Source: Sinosporangium album (lineage in GTDB: Bacteria; Actinomycetota; Actinomycetes; Streptosporangiales; Streptosporangiaceae). From it: a stretch of 64,000 bases of DNA. Both the position numbers and the translations under genes were made by a program. The stretch is from the NCBI RefSeq assembly GCF_900100605.1, contig NZ_FNCN01000017.1, positions 61,465 to 125,464 on the forward strand, read 5' to 3'. The notes beneath the pieces are model-generated. The model ran no database searches, was not told where the DNA came from, and saw nothing but the letters and a program-made list of their open reading frames with translations. Numbering within the stretch: position 1 is the stretch's first letter; the number at the start of each line of letters is the position of its first letter. This document shows positions 28,932 through 38,504 of this stretch, one piece after another.

Positions 28932-28959
28932 GGTTCTCCTCTAACTCTCTATCTCGGCG

Positions 28960-29403
28960 CTACTGGGCGATCTGGGTGATCTCAAACGGCACGGGCTGCT
29001 GTGCCTGGTGGGGGTGGTTGGGCCCCGCGTAGACCTTCAGCTTCTTGGCCATCTTCCGGCCGAGGGAGTTCTTGGGGAGCATGCCCTTGACGGCCTTCTC
29101 CACGGCCCGGTCCGGCCGCTTCTCCATAAGCTCGCTGTAGGTCACCGAACGGAGACCGCCCGGGTAGCCCGAGTGGCGGTAAGCCTTCTTCTGCTCAAGC
29201 TTGTTGCCGGTCAGCGCGACCTTGTCGGCGTTGATGACGATGACGAAGTCACCGGTGTCGACGTGGGGCGCGAAGATCGGCTTGTGCTTGCCGCGCAGCA
29301 GGCCCGCGACGTGGCTGGCCAGCCGGCCGAGCACGACGTCGGTCGCGTCGATGACGTACCACTGACGCTGGACGTCGGCGGGCTTCGGTGAGTACGTACG
29401 CAC
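28960..29403 (-). CDS. rplM: 50S ribosomal protein L13
   Basis: Early-assembly 23S rRNA-binding protein, 147 residues, with [16 protein letters not shown] and the conserved [18 protein letters not shown]. The GTG at 29403 is preferred because AAGG lies 9 nt upstream and family members begin VRTYSPK; the longer open frame upstream is not conserved. It is the first gene of rplM-rpsI-glmM, with a good promoter 173 bp upstream. Confidence 0.97.
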   Translation of the reverse strand: MRTYSPKPADVQRQWYVIDATDVVLGRLASHVAGLLRGKHKPIFAPHVDTGDFVIVINADKVALTGNKLEQKKAYRHSGYPGGLRSVTYSELMEKRPDRAVEKAVKGMLPKNSLGRKMAKKLKVYAGPNHPHQAQQPVPFEITQIAQ

Positions 29404-29784
29404 GGTCGTAAGCCTTCTTTGCTCGCGTCTGGGCGCTGTCTGAAACTGACAGCCTAGGTTCGGAGGATGCGGGCGAGGAGACAGCCCGAACCACTCCGTC
29501 TCCGCTGAACGGGAGAAGACGCCGGACGCGCCGCGCATTGGTCACGAGGGACCGATCCGCACACAACGAAAGTGCAGACTATCGCCCTCCGCCGGGTCGG
29601 GTCAAAACGAGCCCGCCGGGGGATGCGTGATGTTCACCACGCACCAACGCCGGACGATCAACGCAAAGCCCGCATTCATCGACGCTGAGGCTCAGTTGAA
29701 CGCGCGGCAAGCAGAACAGTTCCATTTCAGGTAGGGGCATCTACTTCTTCCCCCAGACCGAACATCTCTATCGTTAACTCCGGT
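29404..29784. other. divergent intergenic region, rplM leader and promoter
   Basis: 381 bp between rplM and the divergent CAP-domain gene. It contains the rplM promoter and a leader of about 165 nt that may hold an autoregulatory element, although I see no strong hairpin in it. On the other side, a TATCGT hexamer (29769-29774) lies 10 nt before the CAP gene start. No additional gene is apparent. Confidence 0.6.
29576..29605 (-). promoter_or_regulatory. rplM-rpsI-glmM promoter
   Basis: On the minus strand: -35 TTGACC (29600-29605), 18-bp spacer, -10 TAGTCT (29576-29581). Transcription should start near 29569. Confidence 0.8.
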
Positions 29785-30576
29785 ATGTGGCAGACCCCTC
29801 ACCCACGGCATACCCAGCGGATCACCCGAAGAAGGAATCATCTGGGTATCTTGGCCTGCTTGGTCGCCGTGCTCTTCCTGGGCATCCTCCTGGGCCGTCT
29901 CAGCCTCTCCGACGACGACAACAGCAGCCAGGTCTACCTCAACAACGCCGCCCCCACCAGCGCCTCGCCCACCCCCGCGCCGAACACCGGGCGGCGGCTC
30001 GAACGCGAACCCCTCGGCCTCGTCGCCCGCCCCACGCCGGGAAAGAGCCAGCTCACCCTGCGGCCCGCACCGACACCGAAGCGCACCAAGGACCGGCTCG
30101 CCAACAGCATCCCGGGCATCGTCGGCCCTTCGGACCCCTCCCGGCACGGAGGGCCTCTGGCCCTCGACGAAGAGACGCCGGTGACCCCGTCCGCCAGGCC
30201 GGCCGTCGAGGCGGAAGTCGTACGGCTCACCAACCAGCACCGACGCGAACGAGGATGCCGCCCGCTGCGCATCGAGCCGCGTCTGGTGCAGTCGGCCCGC
30301 CTGCACTCGGCGGAGATGGCCGCGTACAGCTTGTTCTCCCACAATTCACCCAACGGCGCGACGCCCTGGAAACGCATGGAGGACGCCGGCTACCGCAATG
30401 GCGGTGCCGAGAACATCGGGCGAGGGTATGCCAACGCCCGCGAAGCCGTACAAGGCTGGATGGAGAGCGCCAGCCACCGGCGCAACATCCTCAACTGCCG
30501 CCTGGTCGCCATCGGCGTGGGCATCGCACAGGGCTCCGGAGGGCTCTGGTGGACCCAGGACTTCGGGTATTCGTGA
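29785..30576 (+). CDS. membrane-anchored CAP (SCP/PR1) domain protein
   Basis: A 263-residue type II membrane protein. An Arg-rich N-terminus precedes one helix (about 21-40, LGILACLVAVLFLGILLG), followed by a Thr/Pro-rich linker and a CAP domain from about residue 145. The CAP motifs are LVQSARLHSAEMA, LFSHNSPNG, GAENIGRGY and SASHRRNILNC. The His and Glu of the CAP cavity are present, and two cysteines (RGC and LNC) may form a disulfide. Bacterial CAP proteins are secreted and of largely unknown function. There is no Shine-Dalgarno sequence before the ATG. It is followed after 36 bp by the first of two paralogous membrane proteins. Confidence 0.88.
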   Translation: MWQTPHPRHTQRITRRRNHLGILACLVAVLFLGILLGRLSLSDDDNSSQVYLNNAAPTSASPTPAPNTGRRLEREPLGLVARPTPGKSQLTLRPAPTPKRTKDRLANSIPGIVGPSDPSRHGGPLALDEETPVTPSARPAVEAEVVRLTNQHRRERGCRPLRIEPRLVQSARLHSAEMAAYSLFSHNSPNGATPWKRMEDAGYRNGGAENIGRGYANAREAVQGWMESASHRRNILNCRLVAIGVGIAQGSGGLWWTQDFGYS

Positions 30577-30599
30577 CCTGCGCCCCCGAAAATCGCTAC

Positions 30600-30605
30600 T
30601 AATCT
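30600..30605 (+). promoter_or_regulatory. possible -10 element, leaderless start at 30613
   Basis: TAATCT lies 7 nt before the ATG at 30613; no ribosome binding site. Confidence 0.45.
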
Positions 30606-30612
30606 CGCACCC

Positions 30613-31569
30613 ATGGGTTTTCCCGGGGAACCGCCGCGCCGCCAGCCGTACGTCAATCCAGAAGCCGGTCAATGGTTCGACGCGCCACCGAGCGGCCGTG
30701 AGCAGGAGGGGCGTCCCATGGGCGGACGGCCCGAGTCCGCCGACGCCGACGCCGAACCACCGCAGATCGGTCGCCGTCGCTCCCCCGAGGACGCGGGCCC
30801 GCCACCGCCCCGGGCCGGCATGTGGAGTCCTTACGACGAAGGCCCGCGCTCACGCCGCCCGATCTTCCTGGCCATCGGCGGGTTCGGCCTTCTCGTCGCC
30901 GGAGGCATCGGGCTGGCCTTCCTGGCCAACACACCGTCCACGCCCCCCGCGGCGTCTCCCTCGCCGACGCCCAATCCCTCTCTCTCCGACATTCCGCAGC
31001 GCCCCGGGGGCGAGTACGGCTACGCCGCCTCGCGTACGACCGACCCGTCCCCGCTCACACTGAAAGAGGCCTTCGGCAAGACCAAGGTCACCCGCGACAA
31101 GCGCAGCTACACGATGACGGTTCGCCGCCACGACAAGAAGTGCAAGAGCGCCATCACCGGCTCGAAAATCACCAAGGCCGTCAACGACGGCAAGTGCACT
31201 CAGGTCATCCGGGCCAGTTTCCGCGACAAGAGCGGAAAGATCATTGGGACGATCGGCGTGGCGAACATGCGCAACAGCGCCGCCGTCTCCAAGGTCGTCT
31301 CCGCCGGCGCGGGAAAGGAGCGCAAGGACTACGTGAAGCCGCTGCCCGGCAAGGACAAGGCCACCAAGCCCCTCGGCGACGGCGAAGCCATTGCGGGAGT
31401 GTGGAAACACGGACACTACGCCGTGATGCTGTGGTTCCAATTCAAAGACGGGAGGCTTCCCGACAAGAACGAGCGCAAACAGCTCAACCAGGCTGCCGTC
31501 GACATCGCCGAACTCACCGTTTTCCGGGCCCTCGACTCACGCACCCTGACCGGCAAACCACCCCAGTGA
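30613..31569 (+). CDS. single-pass membrane protein with a two-cysteine outer domain (short paralogue)
   Basis: A 318-residue protein of a family I do not recognise. Residues 1-80 are Pro/Arg/Gly-rich and probably cytoplasmic; a helix at about 83-104 (FLAIGGFGLLVAGGIGLAFL) follows a run of arginines, which predicts the N-terminus inside. After a Pro/Ser linker, residues about 143-318 form a compact domain with Cys177 and Cys195, the segment CTQVIRASFRDKSGKIIG, and LPGKDKA. The protein at 31663 has a homologous C-terminal domain. The two cysteines may form a disulfide outside the membrane. Translation appears leaderless. Confidence 0.78.
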   Translation: MGFPGEPPRRQPYVNPEAGQWFDAPPSGREQEGRPMGGRPESADADAEPPQIGRRRSPEDAGPPPPRAGMWSPYDEGPRSRRPIFLAIGGFGLLVAGGIGLAFLANTPSTPPAASPSPTPNPSLSDIPQRPGGEYGYAASRTTDPSPLTLKEAFGKTKVTRDKRSYTMTVRRHDKKCKSAITGSKITKAVNDGKCTQVIRASFRDKSGKIIGTIGVANMRNSAAVSKVVSAGAGKERKDYVKPLPGKDKATKPLGDGEAIAGVWKHGHYAVMLWFQFKDGRLPDKNERKQLNQAAVDIAELTVFRALDSRTLTGKPPQ

Positions 31570-31649
31570 GCCTCCCGGCTACACGGACAAATCCCCCGCA
31601 AATCCACCCTGTAAAGGCGCATACCGGCATGATGATCTAGGACACTCGC

Positions 31650-31655
31650 TACGCT
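31650..31655 (+). promoter_or_regulatory. possible -10 element, leaderless start at 31663
   Basis: TACGCT lies 7 nt before the ATG at 31663; no ribosome binding site. Confidence 0.45.
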
Positions 31656-31662
31656 TCGCCGT

Positions 31663-34600
31663 ATGAGTGGCCAGGATTCCGGGTCTGAGCAGGAACGCGA
31701 TACCGAAGGCACAACGGCGTCGGCGACACCGCCGCCGAGCTTCGGCCAGACGTCCCCCAAGACGCCCAGGACCGAACACTCCGCTCCGTCGGGGGAGGTG
31801 ACCCCGTCGGCTGCCCCCGCGTTCGGGCAGTCCCAACCATGGGAGATCGCCCCCGGCGAAGCCGTCGCCTACGACTGGCACAGCCCTCCCGGCGCCCCCA
31901 CCCCGCCCGCGCCACCCCCCGGCCCTCCCGGCAGCGCCTCCCCACCCCACGGGAACGCGCCCAGCCTGCCCCCAAGCACCCCCCGCAACCTGCACGCCCC
32001 ACCCCCCATGCCGCCCATCGGCGCCCCCGGCATTCCCGTACCGCCCCCCGCCCCACCCGCCGACATGCACGGCATGCCGCCCCTACCCGGCACCGTGCCC
32101 GGCCTCCCCGGCCAGCCCGCCGACATGTACGGCATGCCGCCTCTGCCCGGCCCCTTGCCCGGCAACGCCCCCGGCATTACCTCCCCACCACCGGCGAACG
32201 CACCTGGACCACCCCCCGGCGCGCCCAACGACCTGTCCTCCCCTCCCCCCATGCCCGGCACGTTCCCCATGCCGCCCATCGGCATGGCCGCGCCACCCCC
32301 CGCGCCACCTGGCGACATGCACGGCATGCCACCCCCGCCGCCCCTGCCGCCCCCGCCGCCCCTTCGCGCGCCGGGAGGTGCGACCCCACCGCCCGGCTAC
32401 CCCCCCGTGCCGCCCGTCGGCCTGCCCGTCGACCTGCCCGGTGGCATGCCCCTGCCGCCCGTCGGAGGGAGCGGCGCCACCCCCAGCATCCCGCCTATGC
32501 CCCCACATGGCCCGAGTGTTGGAGGCACCCCCCCATTCCCCCAGGGCGCAATGCCGATGGGCCCGCAGAGCGGCGGCAATCCGGCCGGTATGGCCCACCC
32601 TCCCGTCGCCGACGACAGACGCATGCCGTTCGCCTCGTCCCCGGCGAACGGCCCCGTCAATACCGCCCCACCGCCGGGCGGCGGGCAGGCACCGCCTCCG
32701 GCCTTCGGCCCGCAGGCCGTCCCTGACCCCGGAGCGCCGCCGTGGCAGCCGCCGCCCGCGTTCACTGCCGCAGCCGCGGGCATGCGCATTTGGCCGACGG
32801 CACCGGACTCGCCGGGTGAGCGCCCCTGGCCCGCCGCGACCGGCGAGCCTGTCGCCGAGCCGTCGTGGAACACGCCGGACGCGGAGCCTACGGACACCTC
32901 GGTCCGGCCGCCCGACCCGGGGCGAACCCCTCCCAAGGAGTGGGACTCGCACTCCCCCGTCAGCGTGCCGATCGTCGGGACCGCCTTCCCGCCGGGCGTG
33001 GTCGTGCCGATCCCGCCCGACGCCGTACTCTCCAGCGAGATGCCCAAGCCTGCGCGTGACACGACGCAGGAAGAGCACCATCCGCCGGTCATCCAGGGAC
33101 AGGTGGTCCGGGACGAACCTCCCGCCAACGCCCCATTCACCAACACCCCGCCTGTCAGCCCCCCGTTCGGCCAGGCCGGGACGCCGGGGCCGGACCCCGA
33201 CGGCCGCCCCCGCCAGAACCTCCACGCTCCAGGCACCGGGGGTGCCGAGGGTGCCGAGGGCGCCGAGGGCAGGGCTCGCGCCCTGCCCGAGCCGGGCCTG
33301 CCCCCCTCCCTTCCCGCCGACCCGCCCGAACCGGGGACACTCGTATCCGCGGGCACCGACAGCGCCACCGTGCCCACCGCCCTGAACCAGCTCCCCCCCG
33401 GCCCCAATCCCCCCGCCGTCGACGGCCCGGTCGGCCCTCACCCCGCCCCCCCACCCGACGATCATCAGCGTGCCTCCACCGGCGGCCCGCCCCCCGCCCC
33501 CGGCGGCCAGGGAGATCCAATCCCCGGCGCCCCGCCTAAGCAGACCCCGAGCACCCACCTCGCCGGGACGCCCACCCCCGGCGACGGACCCGCCGCCCCG
33601 CACGCAGGCCACCCCCAAGCCCCGGACGGCCCCAGCCCCGCCACCCCGCAGCAAGGTGGCCGATCGCCTGCGCCCGAAGCCGACCCCGACACGACACGCG
33701 CTCTGACGCGTCCCCCGGGCCAAGCGGGGGCGAGCGGCGCAACCGGTCCCATGGGTCCGCCCATAGCGGCCGACTCGACCGCAGAGGCCGCCGGCTCCTC
33801 TGCCGAACGAAGCGCTGAGCAAGGCACCGAACGAAACGCGGAAGGAAGCGCCGAAGGAGGCGCGGACGGCACCCCGGGCTCGCCCCCCTCGCTGCCGAAG
33901 AGATCCCCCAAACAAGGCACCCCGCCCAGCCGACCGGGCGCCCTCGGCGACTCGCCGCCGCCCCCGATCCCGGGGCCGCCGGCCGTACCCGGTGCCAACG
34001 GGCGGCCCGGCACACCGAACGGCGCCGCCGCGAAGCCGCCGACCGGTTACCCCTCCATGCCGCCGATTCCTCCTGACCGCGAGGCGGCATCCCCCAATGG
34101 CCGCCCCGGCGGCGGACCGGCCGACAAGGCCAACCCCAAACCCACCCCGTCCAACGACATGTCCGATCTATCCGTCGTGACTGTCGTGGGCGCCTCCGAC
34201 GACCGGAGCTCACCTCAACCGGAGATCCGCGGGCCGTTCACCCCGCCCAACACCGTCACCCAGAGCCTCTCCCCCCTGCCCTCGGCCCCTCGTGCCCCCG
34301 AGAGCGGGCGCGGCAGGACCGCGCTGATCGCGGCGGCGGGCGCGCTGCTGGTCGCGGGGTTGACCGCGGGCGGCTATTTCGCGTTCCGCACCCTGTCCCC
34401 CTCCGGCGCGGAAAGCGCCATGCCGAGTACGCCAGAGGACGTGATCGCCCCCGACGAGGCTCCGCAGCAGCCCGAACCCTATGAAATGAGCACCACTCTG
34501 CTGGACGCCGAGTCCACGGACCCACGCAAAATGACCCTGGACGAGGTGTTCCCCCAGAAGACCGTGAAGCTTGCCGACGTCGCCTTCGTCCGCATCAAGA

Positions 34601-35022
34601 CCAACACGACCGACAAGTGCGACAAGGCCGCTACCGGCCCCTTCGCCGAGGCATTGACACAGCAGCGCTGCAGCCGGGTCATCCGGGCCACATATGTCGA
34701 CAAGAAGAAGAAATACGCCGTCACCACCGGCATCGCCGTACTCCCCACCAACGAGGCGGCCCGCACGGTCAACGACGCCAAGGACTTCAAGGACAACCGC
34801 TGGTTCCGCGGGCTGCCCGGTAGAAAGGGGTCCGGAGGCGAGCGCGTGCACATCGCCGGAGGCTATGCCTCGGGCTTCGTGTGGGGGCGCTACATCGTCT
34901 TCAGCTACGCCACCCACAGCGACGGGCACACGCCGAGCGCCACGGACAAGACCCTGGGCACGGTGAGCAGCGCCTTCCGGGACAACACCTCAGTCGCCCT
35001 CGAACGCCGCATCACCGGCTGA
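31663..35022 (+). CDS. giant proline-rich membrane protein with a two-cysteine outer domain (long paralogue)
   Basis: A 1119-residue protein. Residues 1 to about 830 are disordered and very rich in Pro, Gly, Ala and Met, with repeated ADMHGMPPLPG, ADMYGMPPLPG and GDMHGMPPPPP units and polyproline runs. A less biased island (SDLSVVTVVGASDD) sits near 833. A helix at about 886-905 (LIAAAGALLVAGLTAGGYFA) after an Arg-containing stretch predicts the long tail in the cytoplasm. Residues about 945-1119 are homologous to the preceding gene's domain: Cys986, Cys1003, then CSRVIRATYVDKKKKY and GLPGRKG. The paralogues lie 93 bp apart. Function unknown; a scaffold with an outside sensor or binding domain is one possibility. 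Confidence 0.8.
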   Translation: MSGQDSGSEQERDTEGTTASATPPPSFGQTSPKTPRTEHSAPSGEVTPSAAPAFGQSQPWEIAPGEAVAYDWHSPPGAPTPPAPPPGPPGSASPPHGNAPSLPPSTPRNLHAPPPMPPIGAPGIPVPPPAPPADMHGMPPLPGTVPGLPGQPADMYGMPPLPGPLPGNAPGITSPPPANAPGPPPGAPNDLSSPPPMPGTFPMPPIGMAAPPPAPPGDMHGMPPPPPLPPPPPLRAPGGATPPPGYPPVPPVGLPVDLPGGMPLPPVGGSGATPSIPPMPPHGPSVGGTPPFPQGAMPMGPQSGGNPAGMAHPPVADDRRMPFASSPANGPVNTAPPPGGGQAPPPAFGPQAVPDPGAPPWQPPPAFTAAAAGMRIWPTAPDSPGERPWPAATGEPVAEPSWNTPDAEPTDTSVRPPDPGRTPPKEWDSHSPVSVPIVGTAFPPGVVVPIPPDAVLSSEMPKPARDTTQEEHHPPVIQGQVVRDEPPANAPFTNTPPVSPPFGQAGTPGPDPDGRPRQNLHAPGTGGAEGAEGAEGRARALPEPGLPPSLPADPPEPGTLVSAGTDSATVPTALNQLPPGPNPPAVDGPVGPHPAPPPDDHQRASTGGPPPAPGGQGDPIPGAPPKQTPSTHLAGTPTPGDGPAAPHAGHPQAPDGPSPATPQQGGRSPAPEADPDTTRALTRPPGQAGASGATGPMGPPIAADSTAEAAGSSAERSAEQGTERNAEGSAEGGADGTPGSPPSLPKRSPKQGTPPSRPGALGDSPPPPIPGPPAVPGANGRPGTPNGAAAKPPTGYPSMPPIPPDREAASPNGRPGGGPADKANPKPTPSNDMSDLSVVTVVGASDDRSSPQPEIRGPFTPPNTVTQSLSPLPSAPRAPESGRGRTALIAAAGALLVAGLTAGGYFAFRTLSPSGAESAMPSTPEDVIAPDEAPQQPEPYEMSTTLLDAESTDPRKMTLDEVFPQKTVKLADVAFVRIKTNTTDKCDKAATGPFAEALTQQRCSRVIRATYVDKKKKYAVTTGIAVLPTNEAARTVNDAKDFKDNRWFRGLPGRKGSGGERVHIAGGYASGFVWGRYIVFSYATHSDGHTPSATDKTLGTVSSAFRDNTSVALERRITG

Positions 35023-35045
35023 TCCGACACGCCACCGCGCGGTGC

Positions 35046-35062
35046 GGCCTCGCCGCGAGGCC
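35046..35062. terminator. hairpin between convergent genes
   Basis: GGCCTCG and CGAGGCC form a 7-bp stem with a CCG loop between the 31663 gene and truA; short, but well placed to end both transcripts. Confidence 0.45.
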
Positions 35063-35081
35063 ATGCCGTACGGCGGGAGCC

Positions 35082-35924
35082 TCAGCCGTCGAGTGTGCGC
35101 ACACGCCGCGTGGACACGGCCCGTGCGGCCAACTCACCGGCCGGCGGGTAACGCACCTCTTCCAGACACAGGCCGTGTGCGGGCGCGACATTGACCCCCG
35201 AGTCGCGTACGGCTGCCGCCAGCACCTGCCCCGGCCACTCGGCGGGGCGGCGCCCGTCGCCGACGGACAGCAGTGAGCCGACCAGGGCTCTGACCATGGA
35301 ATGGCAGAACGCGTCGGCGACGACGGTGGCCACGAGATGGCCCTCGTGATCGCAATGCCAGTCAAGTCGCTGCAGCTCGCGAATGGTGGTGGCACCGTCA
35401 CGCTTCTTGCAGAAGGCCGCGAAGTCGTGCTCGCCGAGGAGCGCGGCGGCCCCCTGGTTCAGGAGGGTGAGGTCGAGGGGGCGGTGGTGCCAGAGCACCT
35501 CATGCCGCCGCAGGGGGTCGATGCCGCCGGGGGCGTCGCTGACGCGATACGCGTAGCGGCGCGACAGGGCAGAGAATCGCGCGTCAAACCCCTCGGGGGC
35601 GAACGTGACGCGATAAATCCGTATGTCCGGGGGCAGGAGTCCGGCGAACCGCCTCAGAAGCCGTCCAAGCCTCTCAGCCTCGGAATCGCCCAACCCCTCA
35701 AGAGCTTCGGGCGCAACGTCCACATGGGCCACCTGTCCACGAGCGTGCACCCCTGCGTCGGTACGTCCGGCGACAGTCAGGGACGGGCCGGGGTCGAGTC
35801 GGAGAATCCTCGCCAACGCGGCCTCGATCTCGCCCTGGACCGTACGGCGGCCCGGCTGACGCGCCCACCCGGAGAAGCCGGTGCCGTCATAGGCAAGATC
35901 CAGGCGCAGCCGTACCTCATTCAC
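35082..35924 (-). CDS. truA: tRNA pseudouridine synthase A
   Basis: Makes pseudouridine at positions 38-40 of the tRNA anticodon arm. The 280-residue product starts with [20 protein letters not shown]; the catalytic Asp is in [14 protein letters not shown], and other conserved parts are [14 protein letters not shown] and [16 protein letters not shown]. The GTG at 35924 has a strong GGAGGAGG 9 nt upstream, so the longer open frame is rejected. It follows rplQ, as in many actinobacteria, but a strong hairpin lies between them. Confidence 0.96.
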   Translation of the reverse strand: MNEVRLRLDLAYDGTGFSGWARQPGRRTVQGEIEAALARILRLDPGPSLTVAGRTDAGVHARGQVAHVDVAPEALEGLGDSEAERLGRLLRRFAGLLPPDIRIYRVTFAPEGFDARFSALSRRYAYRVSDAPGGIDPLRRHEVLWHHRPLDLTLLNQGAAALLGEHDFAAFCKKRDGATTIRELQRLDWHCDHEGHLVATVVADAFCHSMVRALVGSLLSVGDGRRPAEWPGQVLAAAVRDSGVNVAPAHGLCLEEVRYPPAGELAARAVSTRRVRTLDG

Positions 35925-36005
35925 CGTTCTCGCCTCCTCCGGCCCCTCGGCGCCGTCCCGACCGGCCGCGTGCACCGCGCGCGAACCGGCACCCCCTCAA
36001 ACGCC

Positions 36006-36048
36006 GGTGTGCCCGGCCCTCCTCGTGCGAGGAGTGGCCGGGCACACC
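36006..36048 (-). terminator. intrinsic terminator of the alpha operon
   Basis: GGTGTGCCCGGCC pairs perfectly with GGCCGGGCACACC (13 bp), extended by an inner 7-bp stem (CTCCTCG/CGAGGAG) with a one-base bulge. It lies 27 bp after the rplQ stop; truA beyond it would need read-through or its own promoter. Confidence 0.88.
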
Positions 36049-36074
36049 CAAATCCCTACACGAGTCCCGAAAAA

Positions 36075-36596
36075 TCAGGACTCGGCCTTCTTGCTCTCCG
36101 CGCTCTCCGCGGGAGCGGCCTCGGCCGCCTCCGCCGCGGGAACCTCGGCACTCGCAGCCTCCTTGGGCGCCGTCTCCTCGGCCTCGACCTCGGCGGGCTC
36201 GGCCGGAGCCGTGGTGCGGGTCACGGTGGTGCCCCGGAGCGGCTCGGTCACCAGCTCGATGATCGCCATGGGCGCGGCGTCGCCCTTGCGCTGGCCGATC
36301 TTGGTGATGCGGGTGTAGCCACCGGGACGCTCGGCGAACTGCGGCGCGATCTCGGTGAACAGGTGGTGCACAACACCCTTGTCCTTCACCACGGTCAGCA
36401 CGAGGCGACGGTTGTGGATGTCGCCCTTCTTGGCCTTGGTGATCAGACGCTCGGCCAGCGGGCGCAGGCGCTTGGCCTTCGTCTCCGTCGTGCGGATACG
36501 GCCGTGCTGGAAGAGCTGGGTGGCCATGTTGGCCAGGATCAGCCGCTGGTGCGCCGGGCTGCCGCCGAGACGCGCGCCCTTCGTGGGCTTGGGCAT
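36075..36596 (-). CDS. rplQ: 50S ribosomal protein L17
   Basis: Large-subunit protein near the tunnel exit. The core of about 120 residues ([19 protein letters not shown], then [19 protein letters not shown]) is standard. A C-terminal extension from about residue 129 to 173 is rich in Ala, Glu and Pro ([18 protein letters not shown]) and acidic, unusual for an rRNA-binding protein but seen in related actinobacteria. It is the last gene of the alpha operon, 96 bp after rpoA. Confidence 0.96.
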   Translation of the reverse strand: MPKPTKGARLGGSPAHQRLILANMATQLFQHGRIRTTETKAKRLRPLAERLITKAKKGDIHNRRLVLTVVKDKGVVHHLFTEIAPQFAERPGGYTRITKIGQRKGDAAPMAIIELVTEPLRGTTVTRTTAPAEPAEVEAEETAPKEAASAEVPAAEAAEAAPAESAESKKAES

Positions 36597-36651
36597 GATG
36601 ATCTCCTAGAGGGATGACCCGCCCCGGCCGTATGAGGTACCGGAGTCGGGC

Positions 36652-36680
36652 GGGAGGCCGGGCGGTCGGCCTGGCCTCCC
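36652..36680 (-). other. hairpin in the rpoA-rplQ spacer
   Basis: GGGAGGCC and GGCCTCCC form an 8-bp stem between rpoA and rplQ. It may be a partial terminator or processing site that tunes rplQ relative to rpoA. Confidence 0.35.
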
Positions 36681-36692
36681 TTAACAGAACTG

Positions 36693-37709
36693 CTAGTACT
36701 GCTCGGTCTCGACGTAACGGCTGTCGTCGTCGTCGCTGTAGTCGCCGGCGACGGAGCTCGGGTCGAATCCGGGCGGGGAGTCCTTGAGGGACAGCGTCAT
36801 CTCGTGGAGCTTCTGCTTGACCTCTTCGATGGACTTGGCCCCGAAGTTGCGGATGTCGAGCAGGTCCTGCTCGCTGCGGGCGACGAGCTCACCCACGGTG
36901 TGGATGCCCTCGCGCTTGAGGCAGTTGTAGGAGCGGACCGTGAGGTTGAGCTCCTCGATCGGCAGCGCCAGGTCCGCGGCCAGGGCCGCGTCCGTCGGCG
37001 AGGGGCCGATGTCGATGCCCTCGGCCTCGACGTTGAGCTCACGGGCCAGACCGAACAGCTCGACGAGGGTCTTACCGGCGGAGGCCACGGCGTCGCGCGG
37101 CTTCATGCACGGCTTGGTCTCGACGTCGAGGATCAGACGGTCGAAGTCGGTCCGCTGCTCGACTCGGGTCGCCTCGACCTTGTAGGTGACCTTGAGGACC
37201 GGCGAGTAGATCGAGTCGATCGGAATGCGGCCGATCTCCTGGCCGGGCTGCTTGTTCTGCGCCGCGGAGACGTAGCCCCGACCGCGCTCGACGGTCAGCT
37301 CCATCTCCAGCTTCGCCTTGCCGTTCAGCGTGGCAATGCGCAGCTCGGGGTTGTGCACCTCGACACCGGCCGGAGGCGCGATGTCGGCGGCGGTGACCTC
37401 ACCGGGCCCCTGCTTGCGGAGGTACATCACGACGGGCTCGTCGTGCTCGGAGGAGACGACCAGCTCCTTGAGGTTCAGGATGATGTCGGTGACGTCTTCC
37501 TTGACCCCGGGCACGGTGGAGAACTCGTGCAGAACACCCTCAATGCGGATGCTCGTGACGGCTGCCCCCGGAATGGACGACAGCAGCGTACGGCGCAGCG
37601 AGTTGCCGATGGTGTAACCGAAGCCCGGCTCCAGCGGCTCGATGACGAACTTGGATCGGGTCTCGTCGATCTGCTCTTCGAGCAGACCCGGACGCTGAGC
37701 GATCAACAT
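36693..37709 (-). CDS. rpoA: RNA polymerase subunit alpha
   Basis: Scaffold subunit of RNA polymerase; it dimerises and contacts regulators and UP elements. The 338 residues comprise the N-terminal domain ([20 protein letters not shown] to about 235), a flexible linker, and the C-terminal domain with [18 protein letters not shown], followed by an acidic tail. Length and motifs are normal for actinobacteria. It sits between rpsD and rplQ. Confidence 0.98.
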   Translation of the reverse strand: MLIAQRPGLLEEQIDETRSKFVIEPLEPGFGYTIGNSLRRTLLSSIPGAAVTSIRIEGVLHEFSTVPGVKEDVTDIILNLKELVVSSEHDEPVVMYLRKQGPGEVTAADIAPPAGVEVHNPELRIATLNGKAKLEMELTVERGRGYVSAAQNKQPGQEIGRIPIDSIYSPVLKVTYKVEATRVEQRTDFDRLILDVETKPCMKPRDAVASAGKTLVELFGLARELNVEAEGIDIGPSPTDAALAADLALPIEELNLTVRSYNCLKREGIHTVGELVARSEQDLLDIRNFGAKSIEEVKQKLHEMTLSLKDSPPGFDPSSVAGDYSDDDDSRYVETEQY

Positions 37710-37857
37710 GTGGTCTCTCCCCCTTGAAAAGGCGAGGTGGCGAGGTGGCGCCCGCTATTTGACGCCACCCGGACTGCGAACGGCGACCGCGCCGAAGGCG
37801 AGGCCGCTCACCCGCCGAGCGCGCCCACCCGGTGAGGACGGGCGCGCCCACGAGCGT

Positions 37858-38484
37858 CTACTTGGAGTAGAGCTCGACGATGAGCTGCTCCTGGACCTGC
37901 GTGTCGATCTGCTGACGGACCGGGAGCTGGTGCACGAGCACCCGCATGGCGTCGGGAACGACGCCCAGCCACGCCGGGATGGTCTTGTCGCCGGAGGTCG
38001 CGCGGGCGACCTCGTAGGGCATCAGGTTGCGCGCACGGTCACGCACCTCGACGATGTCATGCTCACGCACGCGGTACGAGGGGATGTCCACCTTCTTTCC
38101 GTTCACAGTGATGTGACCGTGACGGACCTGCTGGCGGGCGGCGTCGCGCGACTCCGCGAAACCGGCGCGGAAGACCACGTTGTCGAGACGGCTCTCCAGA
38201 ATCTGGAGGAGGTTCTCGCCGGTCTTGCCGGTCTTGCGGTTGGCTTCCTCGTAGTAGTTGCGGAACTGCTTCTCGAGGATGCCGTAGATCCGGCGGGTCT
38301 TCTGCTTCTCACGAAGCTGGAGCTGGTACTCCGTCTCCTTGGGACGAGCCCGGCCGTGCTCACCCGGCGGGTAAGGACGGATCTCGATGGGGCACTTGGC
38401 GGAATCGCACTTCTTGCCCTTGAGGAAGAGCTTGGTCTTCTCACGGCGGCAGAGCTTGCAGTCCGCTCCGGTGTAACGAGCCAT
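37858..38484 (-). CDS. rpsD: 30S ribosomal protein S4
   Basis: Primary 16S rRNA-binding protein and assembly initiator, 208 residues. It is the zinc-containing form: Cys9, Cys12, Cys26 and Cys31 in ADCKLCRREK and KKCDSAKCPIE. The S4 RNA-binding domain covers about 98-160 (RLDNVVFRAGFAESRDAARQ). It lies 20 bp after rpsK and 148 bp before rpoA in the alpha operon. Confidence 0.98.
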   Translation of the reverse strand: MARYTGADCKLCRREKTKLFLKGKKCDSAKCPIEIRPYPPGEHGRARPKETEYQLQLREKQKTRRIYGILEKQFRNYYEEANRKTGKTGENLLQILESRLDNVVFRAGFAESRDAARQQVRHGHITVNGKKVDIPSYRVREHDIVEVRDRARNLMPYEVARATSGDKTIPAWLGVVPDAMRVLVHQLPVRQQIDTQVQEQLIVELYSK

Positions 38485-38504
38485 TTCTCTCTATCTCCTG
38501 AGGC

